Assembly: GCA_041667115.1 (NCBI GenBank) | Contig: JBAYFO010000026.1 | Location: forward strand, 1 to 48,951 | Direction: 5' to 3' | DNA from: UBA1563 sp041667115 | Lineage (GTDB): Bacteria > Bacteroidota > Ignavibacteria > Ignavibacteriales > Ignavibacteriaceae | Length of the DNA stretch: 48,951 bases | Part shown: piece by piece, positions 16,339-24,980 of the stretch | Position numbering within the stretch: position 1 is the stretch's first letter | How the letters are laid out: the number at the start of each line of letters is the position of its first letter | Position numbers and translations under genes: made by a program | Notes under the pieces: generated by a model | Databases searched by the model: none | Told to the model about the DNA's origin: nothing | The model's input: the letters and a program-made list of their open reading frames with translations, nothing else

Positions 16339-16548
16339 AGTACGGAGCATTTCTCAGCTTTCGCTTATGATCCTCGTAGTAGTACGGAACTTTATACAGC
16401 TTATGCGTGTGATGTTCTTAACAGTACGGAGCTTCACACTGCTTACGCGTGTGATCCACTTAGTAGTACGGAGCTTTTTATAGCTCGTATATGAGTTTTA
16501 TGAGGTAGTACGGAGGTTATTATTAGTAGTACGGAGAGTTTTCTTAAG
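16339..16548. repeat. 21/42-bp phased AGTACGGAG repeat array
   Basis: AGTACGGA starts at 16339, 16381, 16423, 16465, 16507 and 16528: four intervals of exactly 42 bp and one of 21 bp. Each 42-bp period divides into an AGTACGGA-headed 21-mer (usually ending AGCT or TGCT) and a second 21-mer rich in CGTGTGAT-like words. Copy 3 forms a stem TCACAC/GTGTGA across the two halves. Sequence between the heads varies but length does not. Confidence 0.85.
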
Positions 16549-16621
16549 AATATTAATAATTATTGGGGTTTATTTCCCTAAAAATGTGCTGGAACCATTC
16601 TTCGTGTTCCTTCGTGAAAAC

Positions 16622-16671
16622 CTTCGTGCTTCTTCGTGACAGAATTTAATACTTACACGAAGCGCACGAAG
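16622..16671. repeat. Inverted TTCGTG/CACGAA repeat downstream of gltB
   Basis: CTTCGTGCTTCTTCGTG (16622-16638) faces CACGAAGCGCACGAAG (16656-16671) across a 17-nt loop, with more TTCGTG words at 16600-16615. It begins 62 nt past the gltB stop codon and could fold in the gltB 3' end. It lacks a clear T-run, so a terminator role is unproven. Confidence 0.5.
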
Positions 16672-16732
16672 ATAAACCACGAATTTACACAAAGGATTAG
16701 ATAAATTTACTAAGTATAATTTATAAAGTGAG

Positions 16733-19700
16733 TTAAGCTACCATCTCTAATAAATCAAGTCGCTTAACATTCGCGAATATAGGATCTTGTATATATCTAA
16801 TTGAAGAAAAATGTTTATGGGCATTTTCCGATATTTTTAAGACTACTTCGGCTTCTTCCATCTGTTCTTTCTGTCCCGTTGCCTTTAATTCATCCGCATA
16901 TTCAACTAACAGACCTCTAATTGATTCTAAATCCGCCATACTTGGCTTTAAGAACTTCACTTTAGCACCGGGAGCAAGGCGGTTTTTCAATGCGTCAACC
17001 GTCATTCCTTTATCTAAATCTATATATGCATAAATTACTCCGCCGGAAAAGCCTGCACAAATCCAGGGACCAGGATCACCAAGAACGACTACCGTTCCCC
17101 CTGTCATATATTCAAATCCGAAACCTTTTAGATGAGCGCGTGAAGCAAGATTTGGCAGATGATCCTGGATTTGTTCCTTCAATCTTGCTCCAAAAACTAC
17201 TTTAGCGCCGGATAAACGGATGCATGCACGGGAGTCGGCTGTTCCTTGAACAAAGAATTTCCCATTTTGCGCCCCGTATGCAAAACATTTTCCTACCGAA
17301 CCATCAACCAGCAATCCGTCATGATTATATCCTTTAAGAATAACCATCTTTCCGCCTGAAGCGCTTTTTGCCACACCATCCTGTCCCCCTCCCTGCACAC
17401 GGATTAGCATGTTATTAGTTATAAAAGCTCCAAGACCGTTTCCGGGAATAGTTGTACCGCTAAAATCCAATTCCAATTCTCCTTCAAAAGGAGTTCCCTT
17501 TAGTTGATATTTAGCTATCGAGCCTGCAGTAGCCGCACCTAAGGCGCGGTCTCCGTTACCGATAAGATCATCCTGATATTTAATATACTTTGCACCTGCA
17601 TCAATTTGCTCTGTAACTTTTTGCGCAATGATTCTTGAGAGTGAAGTCCGCGGACGATGGATTATCACCCTTTCATTTGCGTGGTCATTTTGTTTATACT
17701 CATACAACGACGGAATAAACATTGCCGAAAGATTTACTTTATCGGTATACGCTGACTGTTCGAGCAGTTGCCGTTTCCCGACAATATCCGAAAGTTTTTG
17801 ATAACCGAGTTCCGCCCCTTTTTCTTTTAAACTCATTTTCATTTGATCGAATAAATATATAAGTCTGTTTACCGATTTATCAGGATGGCGTGGTTCATAT
17901 TCCTTTAAACCGGATGCAAAAGCTAATTCCTGCGTTGGAAAATGGGCGGTGATACCGGTATGACAAGTTCCGGTGTGGCAATCGCGGCAAATTGTACAGC
18001 CGATAGCTACCATTGCAAGCGTACCGAACCCGACACGGTTTGCACCAAGCGCCATCAACTTTAAGATATCTTCAGTTGATTTAGCGCCGCCGTCAGCCCA
18101 TAGATCAACTTTACCGCGCAAGCCCGCCGCAAGCAAAGATTCATGCGCTTCAAACACTGCAAGCTCTACCGGGAACCCTACATACTTTAACGAGTGCGCT
18201 CTCGCTGCGCCCGTACCGCCGTCGTACCCTGATATGGTAATAATATCTGCATTCGCTTTTGCAACACCGCATGCAATGGGACCAATATTTGGTATCGCGG
18301 GAATTTTTACGCTTACTTTTGCATCTTGATTTACTGTTTTCAATTCTTCTATCAACTGCGCTAGGTCTTCGATTGAATAAATATCATGATTATTTGAAGG
18401 AGAAATTAAATCGATCCCTTTGGTTGCGTGTCGCGCTTCCGCAATTTGAGCAGTTACTTTGAAACCGGGTAAATGTCCTCCTTCTCCCGGCTTAGCTCCC
18501 TGTCCAACTTTTATTTCAAGATATTTTGAAGAATTTAAAAGGAGTGCATTAACACCAAAACGTGCTGAGGCAATTTGCTGCCCCCGGTGAATATAATATT
18601 TCCCCATCAAGTCGGGGAGTTCTCCCCCTTCTCCATTCATACATAAAATATTAGAACGGAAAGCGCTTTCTGCATAGGCGCGGTAGGAGACTTCACCCTG
18701 CGAACCGAACGACATTGCCGAAATATAAAATGGTGCATCGAAATGTCCTGTTTTAATATCGCAATCTTCAACTACCGTATTCTCTTTTTTCAAACCGATA
18801 ATATGCCGCAAAGAGACCGGTTGTTTGTCTGTTAGCTTTTTATACCTCTCTTCAAACTCTTTATATTCATTTTTATTTTGAGAAACATCGCCGAGAGACT
18901 TCCATAACTTAACATAAAGGCGGTTATCAGCCGGAAGTTTAGAATCTTTTGAAACTAATGCAGCGATCCGCTTCTCATATTGCTCTTCAAGTTGAGGAAA
19001 CCCGAAAGCCGCACCGTAACTTAGTGCAGAAGTAATCCCCATTTGACTTGTCAACTCTTCTGCTAAGCCAATAGAAGCAAAAATTGGTCCGTACCCGCTG
19101 ATCTCGTGAATGCCCATAGTGGAAATAACTTTTTCAATTCCGTTTACAAGTGCAACAAGCGTATTTTTAATTTGTGTATCATCGGTTTGATTGCCTGTTA
19201 CCTGGTTCCATATCATATACGGTGCAACTGCGTCGGCGCCAAGCCCGATAGCAACGCAGCAATCGTGAACATTTCGTAATTGTCCACTGTGTAATACGAT
19301 GCTTGTCTTTCTTCTTAACGAGATGTTCTTATCATTTTTTAATCGTCTTAGTTCTTCATTCAATTTCCCTAATGCTAAAAACGGATCAATAGCTTTTTCA
19401 TGTTTGAATGAATTTACATCCGATAATATTATTAATGTTGATTCAAGATTCTCCACTTTTGAAATGACTGAAGAAACAAATGCATCCAGCCGTTCTTTCA
19501 TCGTACCGGCTGAACCATGCAGTTCCTCGAATATCACCATTGGACCATCTTGCGTAAACAAATCTTCCAGCTTCGTTCCAAAGGAAGGATCGATCTTTCC
19601 ATCCAGAAGTACAGGATGTTCCAATTGAATTTGCGGTAGAGTTTTCTTATCACTTAAATTAGGACGCGCTCCGAGAAACACACGCAAAGAAAAATGGGAT

Positions 19701-21274
19701 TGTTCCCTTTCTCTATCTATCGCCGGATTGGTAACAACGGCTACCGTCTCTTTAATATATTCCGGAATATTCATAATGTCATCGCGGAGAATCGCCAGCG
19801 GTCCGTCATATCCCGTTGAAGCGATTGGATCTTTCCCTTGTTTCGCCATCGACTCAAGATTCTCCAGGTCTTCGCGGAACCAGCCAAAGCTTTTTAAATG
19901 TGCGGTTGTCGCTTCGGGAGAATTCCATGAAACAATAACGTTTGCATCGCTTTTATGCGGCTGTAAAACTTGATGAACTTTTGTTCTGCGGTATTGGAAT
20001 TCCTTTAAAACTTGTTTCTGCAAATGAGGATAATCAAATACTTCCGTACTTCCCTTTAATATCAATGAATTTGAAGCGTCAAGTTGCGTAATGGGACGGC
20101 GTAAGAGAAATCCTCTCTTTTCTCCCGGCGCTAGAGGGATCGGATCCGTATGCATTTCCTCTAAATCAATAACTCCTTTTTCTGAAGAAGCGAAATATTC
20201 TTTATCGGTTTCTCCAAACCATAGCGGGCGCAGACCAAGTGCATCAACCGAGAAGACAATTTCATCTCCCTGCCGTGCAATAATTGCCGCCGGACCTTGC
20301 GCAATCATTCCCATCAACCGCCGGTTAAAGATATACATGTTTTGCAGCTCTTCCGAAAAACTTTTTATCTCCGACCAGATCGGAGGAAAGACTAATTCCA
20401 TCGCTTCCATTAACGAAAAGTTATGATAAAACATTAATCCTTCAATTAAACGGTCAACATCCTGGCTGTCTGAGCCGCGTCCAACAACCGGAAGCCCCAT
20501 CATTTCAGCTTCACGACGTAAGCGGAGAATTGTATTGATTTCTCCATTATGCCCGAGCGTTGAAAACATTTGCGCCCGTTCGTAATTTGAATCGGTATTT
20601 GTTGAATACCTGCCGTGTGCCAATGCGATAGCGCTTTTAAACTCCGGGTTTTTCAAATCCGGATAATAATTGATCAAAGCTTTCACATCTCCGCGCACTT
20701 TATAGATTACACTGTTCGGGCTGAAGGAAGCAAAGTGAACATGCTGGAAAGTATCTTCAATTTCCAGATGCGCTTCGTGAATAACTTTATCTGTTATGGT
20801 TATTCTTCCGATTGGAACAATCCCCATTGCATAAATTGCCGGTTCAATTCTCTTTGCGCGTTGACCGAGAACTTCACTTCGCACCGGAAGAGGGGCGCTG
20901 TAAATAACTTCAAGACCATGTTTCTTCATAACAGAAATTATTTGCTCAACCGTTTCTTCAACATTCGGCTGCACAACCGGACGGATCATAATATGCGCTA
21001 CACAAAAATCCGGTAAGAACGGAATGCGGGAATTTAAACCGATTGATTCAATCCGTTCCATCCATAATTGACGCGGAATATCGGTTTGGATACCGGCGCC
21101 GTCACCTTCGAGATCAATTTCTCCTGTTCGATGCCCCATATTTTCGAGTGCAAGAAGCGTCCGCTTAACATTTCCGTGTGTAGCAACACCGTCTTTTCTA
21201 ACACGCGCAATTATTGCACAGTTATCTTTTTCAGTATCAAATAAATTTGTTCCGTAAAGTGTTTGCGTATTCAT
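16733..21274 (-). CDS. gltB: Glutamate synthase large subunit
   Basis: The 1513-residue enzyme makes glutamate from glutamine and 2-oxoglutarate. Cys19, exposed after removal of an 18-residue propeptide (...FDTEKDN|CAIIARV), is the expected nucleophile of the N-terminal glutaminase domain (about 19-420). A central domain follows, then the FMN-binding synthase barrel (about 820-1170). Cys1093, Cys1099 and Cys1104 (GCTICRDCHTGTC) match the C-x5-C-x4-C ligands of the 3Fe-4S cluster. The C-terminal GXGXG helix domain (about 1240-1440) is intact. No gltD small subunit lies next to it, so the electron donor (ferredoxin or a distant GltD) is open. GGAAG precedes the ATG. It follows cimA by 171 nt with a large hairpin between, and may be read separately. 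Confidence 0.95.
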   Translation of the reverse strand: MNTQTLYGTNLFDTEKDNCAIIARVRKDGVATHGNVKRTLLALENMGHRTGEIDLEGDGAGIQTDIPRQLWMERIESIGLNSRIPFLPDFCVAHIMIRPVVQPNVEETVEQIISVMKKHGLEVIYSAPLPVRSEVLGQRAKRIEPAIYAMGIVPIGRITITDKVIHEAHLEIEDTFQHVHFASFSPNSVIYKVRGDVKALINYYPDLKNPEFKSAIALAHGRYSTNTDSNYERAQMFSTLGHNGEINTILRLRREAEMMGLPVVGRGSDSQDVDRLIEGLMFYHNFSLMEAMELVFPPIWSEIKSFSEELQNMYIFNRRLMGMIAQGPAAIIARQGDEIVFSVDALGLRPLWFGETDKEYFASSEKGVIDLEEMHTDPIPLAPGEKRGFLLRRPITQLDASNSLILKGSTEVFDYPHLQKQVLKEFQYRRTKVHQVLQPHKSDANVIVSWNSPEATTAHLKSFGWFREDLENLESMAKQGKDPIASTGYDGPLAILRDDIMNIPEYIKETVAVVTNPAIDREREQSHFSLRVFLGARPNLSDKKTLPQIQLEHPVLLDGKIDPSFGTKLEDLFTQDGPMVIFEELHGSAGTMKERLDAFVSSVISKVENLESTLIILSDVNSFKHEKAIDPFLALGKLNEELRRLKNDKNISLRRKTSIVLHSGQLRNVHDCCVAIGLGADAVAPYMIWNQVTGNQTDDTQIKNTLVALVNGIEKVISTMGIHEISGYGPIFASIGLAEELTSQMGITSALSYGAAFGFPQLEEQYEKRIAALVSKDSKLPADNRLYVKLWKSLGDVSQNKNEYKEFEERYKKLTDKQPVSLRHIIGLKKENTVVEDCDIKTGHFDAPFYISAMSFGSQGEVSYRAYAESAFRSNILCMNGEGGELPDLMGKYYIHRGQQIASARFGVNALLLNSSKYLEIKVGQGAKPGEGGHLPGFKVTAQIAEARHATKGIDLISPSNNHDIYSIEDLAQLIEELKTVNQDAKVSVKIPAIPNIGPIACGVAKANADIITISGYDGGTGAARAHSLKYVGFPVELAVFEAHESLLAAGLRGKVDLWADGGAKSTEDILKLMALGANRVGFGTLAMVAIGCTICRDCHTGTCHTGITAHFPTQELAFASGLKEYEPRHPDKSVNRLIYLFDQMKMSLKEKGAELGYQKLSDIVGKRQLLEQSAYTDKVNLSAMFIPSLYEYKQNDHANERVIIHRPRTSLSRIIAQKVTEQIDAGAKYIKYQDDLIGNGDRALGAATAGSIAKYQLKGTPFEGELELDFSGTTIPGNGLGAFITNNMLIRVQGGGQDGVAKSASGGKMVILKGYNHDGLLVDGSVGKCFAYGAQNGKFFVQGTADSRACIRLSGAKVVFGARLKEQIQDHLPNLASRAHLKGFGFEYMTGGTVVVLGDPGPWICAGFSGGVIYAYIDLDKGMTVDALKNRLAPGAKVKFLKPSMADLESIRGLLVEYADELKATGQKEQMEEAEVVLKISENAHKHFSSIRYIQDPIFANVKRLDLLEMVA

Positions 21275-21364
21275 AATTCATCTTCCTTCTTTACTAGGAG
21301 GAATAATTAAAAGAGAGTGATCATTGAGTTATTGGTAAATATTTTTATTGTTCTACTTCGTCAT

Positions 21365-21437
21365 CTTAATCATAATCTTATTCGTAATCATAATCTGATT
21401 CGGTATAAAACAGATTAAGATTACGATTATGATTAAG
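21365..21437. repeat. Large imperfect hairpin between cimA and gltB
   Basis: CTTAATCATAATC opens the left arm and GATTATGATTAAG closes the right arm; the arms pair over about 27 bp with one small internal loop, around the centre ATTCGGTATAAAA. It starts 9 nt past the cimA stop. It consists of repeated AATCATAATC-like words and no T-run follows on the minus strand, so it may be an mRNA 3'-end stabiliser or processing site rather than a simple terminator. Confidence 0.65.
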
Positions 21438-21445
21438 AATTAATT

Positions 21446-23044
21446 TTAACAGTCGACAGTTTGTTCGTGTTTTTCAGCCGGGAATAATTTGTATAATCTG
21501 AAGTTAAGGCTGTCGTTTAGAGCTTGAAAACTTGCCTCAATAATATTCTCAGAAACACCAACTGTTGACCAGCTTTCATCTCCGTCGCGAGAGGTTATCA
21601 TTACTCTTACTTTTGCCGCTGTACCGTGTTTTTCATTTAATACACGGACTTTATAATCGATTAATTTTATCGATTTAATTTCGGGATAGAATCTTATCAG
21701 AGCTTTGCGTAACGCATTATCAAGAGCGTTTACCGGTCCGTTGCCTTCTGCGGCGGTATGTTCAATTTCGCCATTGACTTCAACCTTTAATACCGCTTCG
21801 GTTCTGTCTCCCCCTACGTGATCATTGCTTACATTTACTTTAGAATAGATAATTTTATAGAAAGGAGAAAACTCATGGAGTTCATTTCTTAGAAGAAGTT
21901 CAAAAGAAGCTTCGGCTCCGTCATACTGATATCCGTCGTATTCCAAATTCTTAATATTGCTAACAACTTTTTTACTTATCTCTTTTTCATTAAAGAGATC
22001 GATACCAAATTCTTTGGCTTTATACTTAACATTACTTTGTCCCGATAGATCCGAGACAAGTACGCGTTGTTTATTCCCAACAATTTGGGGATCAATATGC
22101 TCATACATTCTGCTGTCTTTTAGAACCGCACTTACATGCACTCCTCCTTTATGTGCGAACGCCGATTGCCCGACAAAAGCCGCTCGGATATTCGGATTCA
22201 GATTCATCACTTCATAAACAAAGTTTGAAAGTGAGGTAAGATGATTTAAAGTTATCTCCTGTTTTGTTTGGCATTTCATTTTTAGAATGAGATTTGGAAT
22301 AATGCTTGACAAATTCGCGTTGCCGCATCGTTCTCCAACACCGTTTATCGTTCCTTGCACATGCACCGCACCCGCTTCAACAGCTGCCAGCGTATTTGCA
22401 ACAGCAAGTTCACCATCATTATGCGTGTGAATTCCAAAAGGAGTCTTTACAACTTTCTTTAAATCTTTTAGTATTGATGATACTTCATATGGTAATGTTC
22501 CACCATTAGTATCGCAAAGCACTAAAACAGATGCGCCTCCTTTTTCGGCAGCTAATAACATGTTCAATGCAAATTCAGGATCATCTTTATAGCCGTCAAA
22601 AAAATGTTCGGCGTCGTAAATAACTTTTCTTCCGGCATCCTTCAATAATTCAACCGACCGGAATATTAATTCTTCATTTTCTTCATCACTTAACCCTAAA
22701 CCAACTTTTGAATGGAGCTTCCACGACTTTCCAAAGATAGAAACCGCTGCCGTTTCCGCTTTCAACAATGCATTTAAGTTTGCATCTCCTTCAAGATTCT
22801 TTAGTGATCGGGCGGTAGAACCGAATGCACAAACAACAGCATTTTTCAGATGAAATAATTTTACTTTTTCAAAAAATTCTTCATCTCTCGGATTGCTTCC
22901 GGGCCAGCCTCCTTCAATAAAATCAATACCAAACTCATCTAACCGTTGAGCAATAACAAGTTTGTCCTGTATTGAGAGGTTTACGCCTTCGCCTTGTGTG
23001 CCGTCTCGTAATGTCGTATCAAATAGTTCTATTGTGTTTTTCAT
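21446..23044 (-). CDS. cimA: (R)-citramalate synthase
   Basis: The 532-residue enzyme condenses pyruvate with acetyl-CoA to (R)-citramalate, the first step of the threonine-independent route to 2-oxobutyrate and isoleucine. The N-terminus IELFDTTLRDGTQGEGVNLS carries the GTQGEG variant typical of CimA (2-isopropylmalate synthases have GEQSPG, as in leuA at 24981). The HMGL-like barrel includes the metal ligands HTHND (about residue 200) and the LeuA-type allosteric dimer domain follows from about 390. It is the last gene of the ilv-leu run, 38 nt after leuD. LeuCD and LeuB are the likely next enzymes in the route. No ilvA is seen. Confidence 0.93.
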   Translation of the reverse strand: MKNTIELFDTTLRDGTQGEGVNLSIQDKLVIAQRLDEFGIDFIEGGWPGSNPRDEEFFEKVKLFHLKNAVVCAFGSTARSLKNLEGDANLNALLKAETAAVSIFGKSWKLHSKVGLGLSDEENEELIFRSVELLKDAGRKVIYDAEHFFDGYKDDPEFALNMLLAAEKGGASVLVLCDTNGGTLPYEVSSILKDLKKVVKTPFGIHTHNDGELAVANTLAAVEAGAVHVQGTINGVGERCGNANLSSIIPNLILKMKCQTKQEITLNHLTSLSNFVYEVMNLNPNIRAAFVGQSAFAHKGGVHVSAVLKDSRMYEHIDPQIVGNKQRVLVSDLSGQSNVKYKAKEFGIDLFNEKEISKKVVSNIKNLEYDGYQYDGAEASFELLLRNELHEFSPFYKIIYSKVNVSNDHVGGDRTEAVLKVEVNGEIEHTAAEGNGPVNALDNALRKALIRFYPEIKSIKLIDYKVRVLNEKHGTAAKVRVMITSRDGDESWSTVGVSENIIEASFQALNDSLNFRLYKLFPAEKHEQTVDC

Positions 23045-23082
23045 TTCAGCTTCCTCTTTTAATCTTAATTATCCTTAAGATT

Positions 23083-23643
23083 TTAGGCAATCATCTTTGA
23101 TTGCCGTGCGTATTCAAATAGATTTCCTGCTTCAAGTATCGGCAGAATATCTCCTAATGGTTTCAAGTTATATTCTTCATTTGTCGTCAGATTTTTTAGT
23201 ACATTCTTTTCAAGGTCGATGTTGATTTCGTCACCGGTTTTTATTTTATCAATTAGTTTCTCAACTGATTCATAAGGAATAACAAATCCACCGTCAACCG
23301 CATTTCTAAAAAAGATGCGGGCGTATGATTCCGCAACGATAACTTTTGTCCCGGCTATTTGCAAGGCGAATGGTGCGTGTTCTCTTGAAGATCCACAACC
23401 GAAATTCGCCCCGCCAATAATGATAGGAAACTCCGTTTGGAATTTATTTGCTTCAACATATTTAATTCCGCCATTTGGCAAACCGGACTTTTCCGACGGC
23501 ACTGAAGACAAGGCATATTTCCCGTACATTTTTTTCTCTTCCGGATCAGACAAACTGTACACCAAATGTTCCGCAGGTATTATCTGATCGGTATCAATAT
23601 TATTTCCTAATACGAAAGCCTTTCCGTTTACTATTTTTTCCAT
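23083..23643 (-). CDS. leuD: 3-isopropylmalate dehydratase small subunit
   Basis: The 186-residue protein is the swivelling small subunit that works with LeuC to isomerise 2- to 3-isopropylmalate; in this gene set it probably also acts on citramalate. The signature GKAFVLGNNIDTDQIIPAEH opens the protein. The loop IGGANFGCGSSREHAPFALQ and the following ARIFFRNAVDGGFVIPYE match the swivel domain of the short LeuD/HacB type (about 160-190 residues). It follows leuC by 29 nt and precedes cimA by 38 nt. Confidence 0.95.
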   Translation of the reverse strand: MEKIVNGKAFVLGNNIDTDQIIPAEHLVYSLSDPEEKKMYGKYALSSVPSEKSGLPNGGIKYVEANKFQTEFPIIIGGANFGCGSSREHAPFALQIAGTKVIVAESYARIFFRNAVDGGFVIPYESVEKLIDKIKTGDEINIDLEKNVLKNLTTNEEYNLKPLGDILPILEAGNLFEYARQSKMIA

Positions 23644-23672
23644 TTCTTTCCCTTTTTCAATTTCTGTTTTAA

Positions 23673-24968
23673 TTATAAAAAGTCTCTCGGGTCGGTTATA
23701 ACACCATTAATCGCCGAAGCCGCAACCGTTAACGGTGAAGCTAAATAAACTTCCGACTGCCTACTTCCCATTCTTCCCGGAAAATTTCTATTCGTTGTTG
23801 AGATAACAACTTCGTTATCCTTTGCTCTTCCGATTGTATCTGCCGGTCCGCCAAGACAGGCAGCGCAACTTGATTCAGCTATAACGCATCCGGCTTTTTC
23901 AAAAATATCTTTTAATGATATTCCGCTAATCGTCTCTTCTTCCAGCGCTCTTTGCACTTCAGTTGAAGCCGGGACAACAAAAGTGGAAGTCTTTACTTGA
24001 TTTCCTAAAAGAATTTTTGCGGCTGCTTGAAAATCAGAAAGCTTTCCGCCGGTACATGAACCGATATAACATTTTGTAAGTTTTGTTCCCGCAACACTGC
24101 GGACTGTTGCCATGTTATCGGGGCTGTGCGGTTTTGCTACGACAGGTTCCAGCTCTGCTGTTTTGTATTTTCTCACCGAATGATATTTTGCATCGGCATC
24201 GCTGTGAAAGATTTCATATTCTTTATCGGTGCGTTCTTTTACATACGCTTCAGTAACGGCATCCACAGCAATGATCCCGTTCATTCCACCGGCTTCAATA
24301 GCCATGTTTGTAAGAGTCATTCTTTCGGTCATTGACAAAGAGAAGACTCCTTCGCCGTCAAATTCCATTGCGCGGTACGTTGCGCCGTCTGTAGTAATAT
24401 CTCCAAGGATGCGAAGAATTAAATCCTTCGCCATTAAATATGGTGGAAGCTCACCTTCAAAAATAAATTTCATTGATTCAGGTACTTTCTCCCATATTTT
24501 TCCGGTACCGAGAATAAATGCCGCATCGGTGTTCCCCACACCAGTTGAGAACATTCCGAAAGCGCCCGAAGTACACGTGTGCGAATCTGTTCCGAATAAA
24601 ACTGTCCCCGGAACATTGTATCCTTCCTCCGCCAACGCAAGATGGCAAACGCCTTTGTATCTGTCAGTGCCTACATCGTAATAGTTATCGATCCCATATT
24701 CATTCGCAAACTCTCGCAGCAATGAAACATTTCTATTTGCCTGCGGATTTTTCGTAAAGATATAATGGTCGGGAAAAATCACCAGTTTATTCTTATCCCA
24801 TATTTTTGCAGCTTCGCCGAATTCTCTTTTCCAAATTTCAATTGTCGGCGGACCGCAAACATCGTGTGTCATCAGTACGTCAACATTCAGCCAAATATTT
24901 TGTCCCGGTTCAACAAAAGTTTTACCCGCTGATTTAGCTAATATTTTTTCTGTGATTGTCATTTTCAT
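23673..24968 (-). CDS. leuC: 3-isopropylmalate dehydratase large subunit
   Basis: The 431-residue protein is the iron-sulfur subunit of isopropylmalate isomerase. The 4Fe-4S ligands are the Cys of CYIGSCTGG (about residue 302) and the pair in SCAACLGG (about 362-365). Substrate-loop sequences LFGTDSHTCTSGAFGMFSTG and MTHDVCGPPTIEIW are family hallmarks. The length (about 420-430) and style belong to the HacA/LeuC2 group rather than the 465-residue enterobacterial LeuC. An internal ATG two codons in (MTITEK) is an equally good start. It lies 12 nt downstream of leuA. Confidence 0.95.
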   Translation of the reverse strand: MKMTITEKILAKSAGKTFVEPGQNIWLNVDVLMTHDVCGPPTIEIWKREFGEAAKIWDKNKLVIFPDHYIFTKNPQANRNVSLLREFANEYGIDNYYDVGTDRYKGVCHLALAEEGYNVPGTVLFGTDSHTCTSGAFGMFSTGVGNTDAAFILGTGKIWEKVPESMKFIFEGELPPYLMAKDLILRILGDITTDGATYRAMEFDGEGVFSLSMTERMTLTNMAIEAGGMNGIIAVDAVTEAYVKERTDKEYEIFHSDADAKYHSVRKYKTAELEPVVAKPHSPDNMATVRSVAGTKLTKCYIGSCTGGKLSDFQAAAKILLGNQVKTSTFVVPASTEVQRALEEETISGISLKDIFEKAGCVIAESSCAACLGGPADTIGRAKDNEVVISTTNRNFPGRMGSRQSEVYLASPLTVAASAINGVITDPRDFL

Positions 24969-24980
24969 TAACGTTGTTCC

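Noticed and set aside
16339..16548. CRISPR array
   Set aside because: The conserved head is only 8-9 bp, too short for a CRISPR repeat. The period alternates in 21-bp halves and no cas gene is present.
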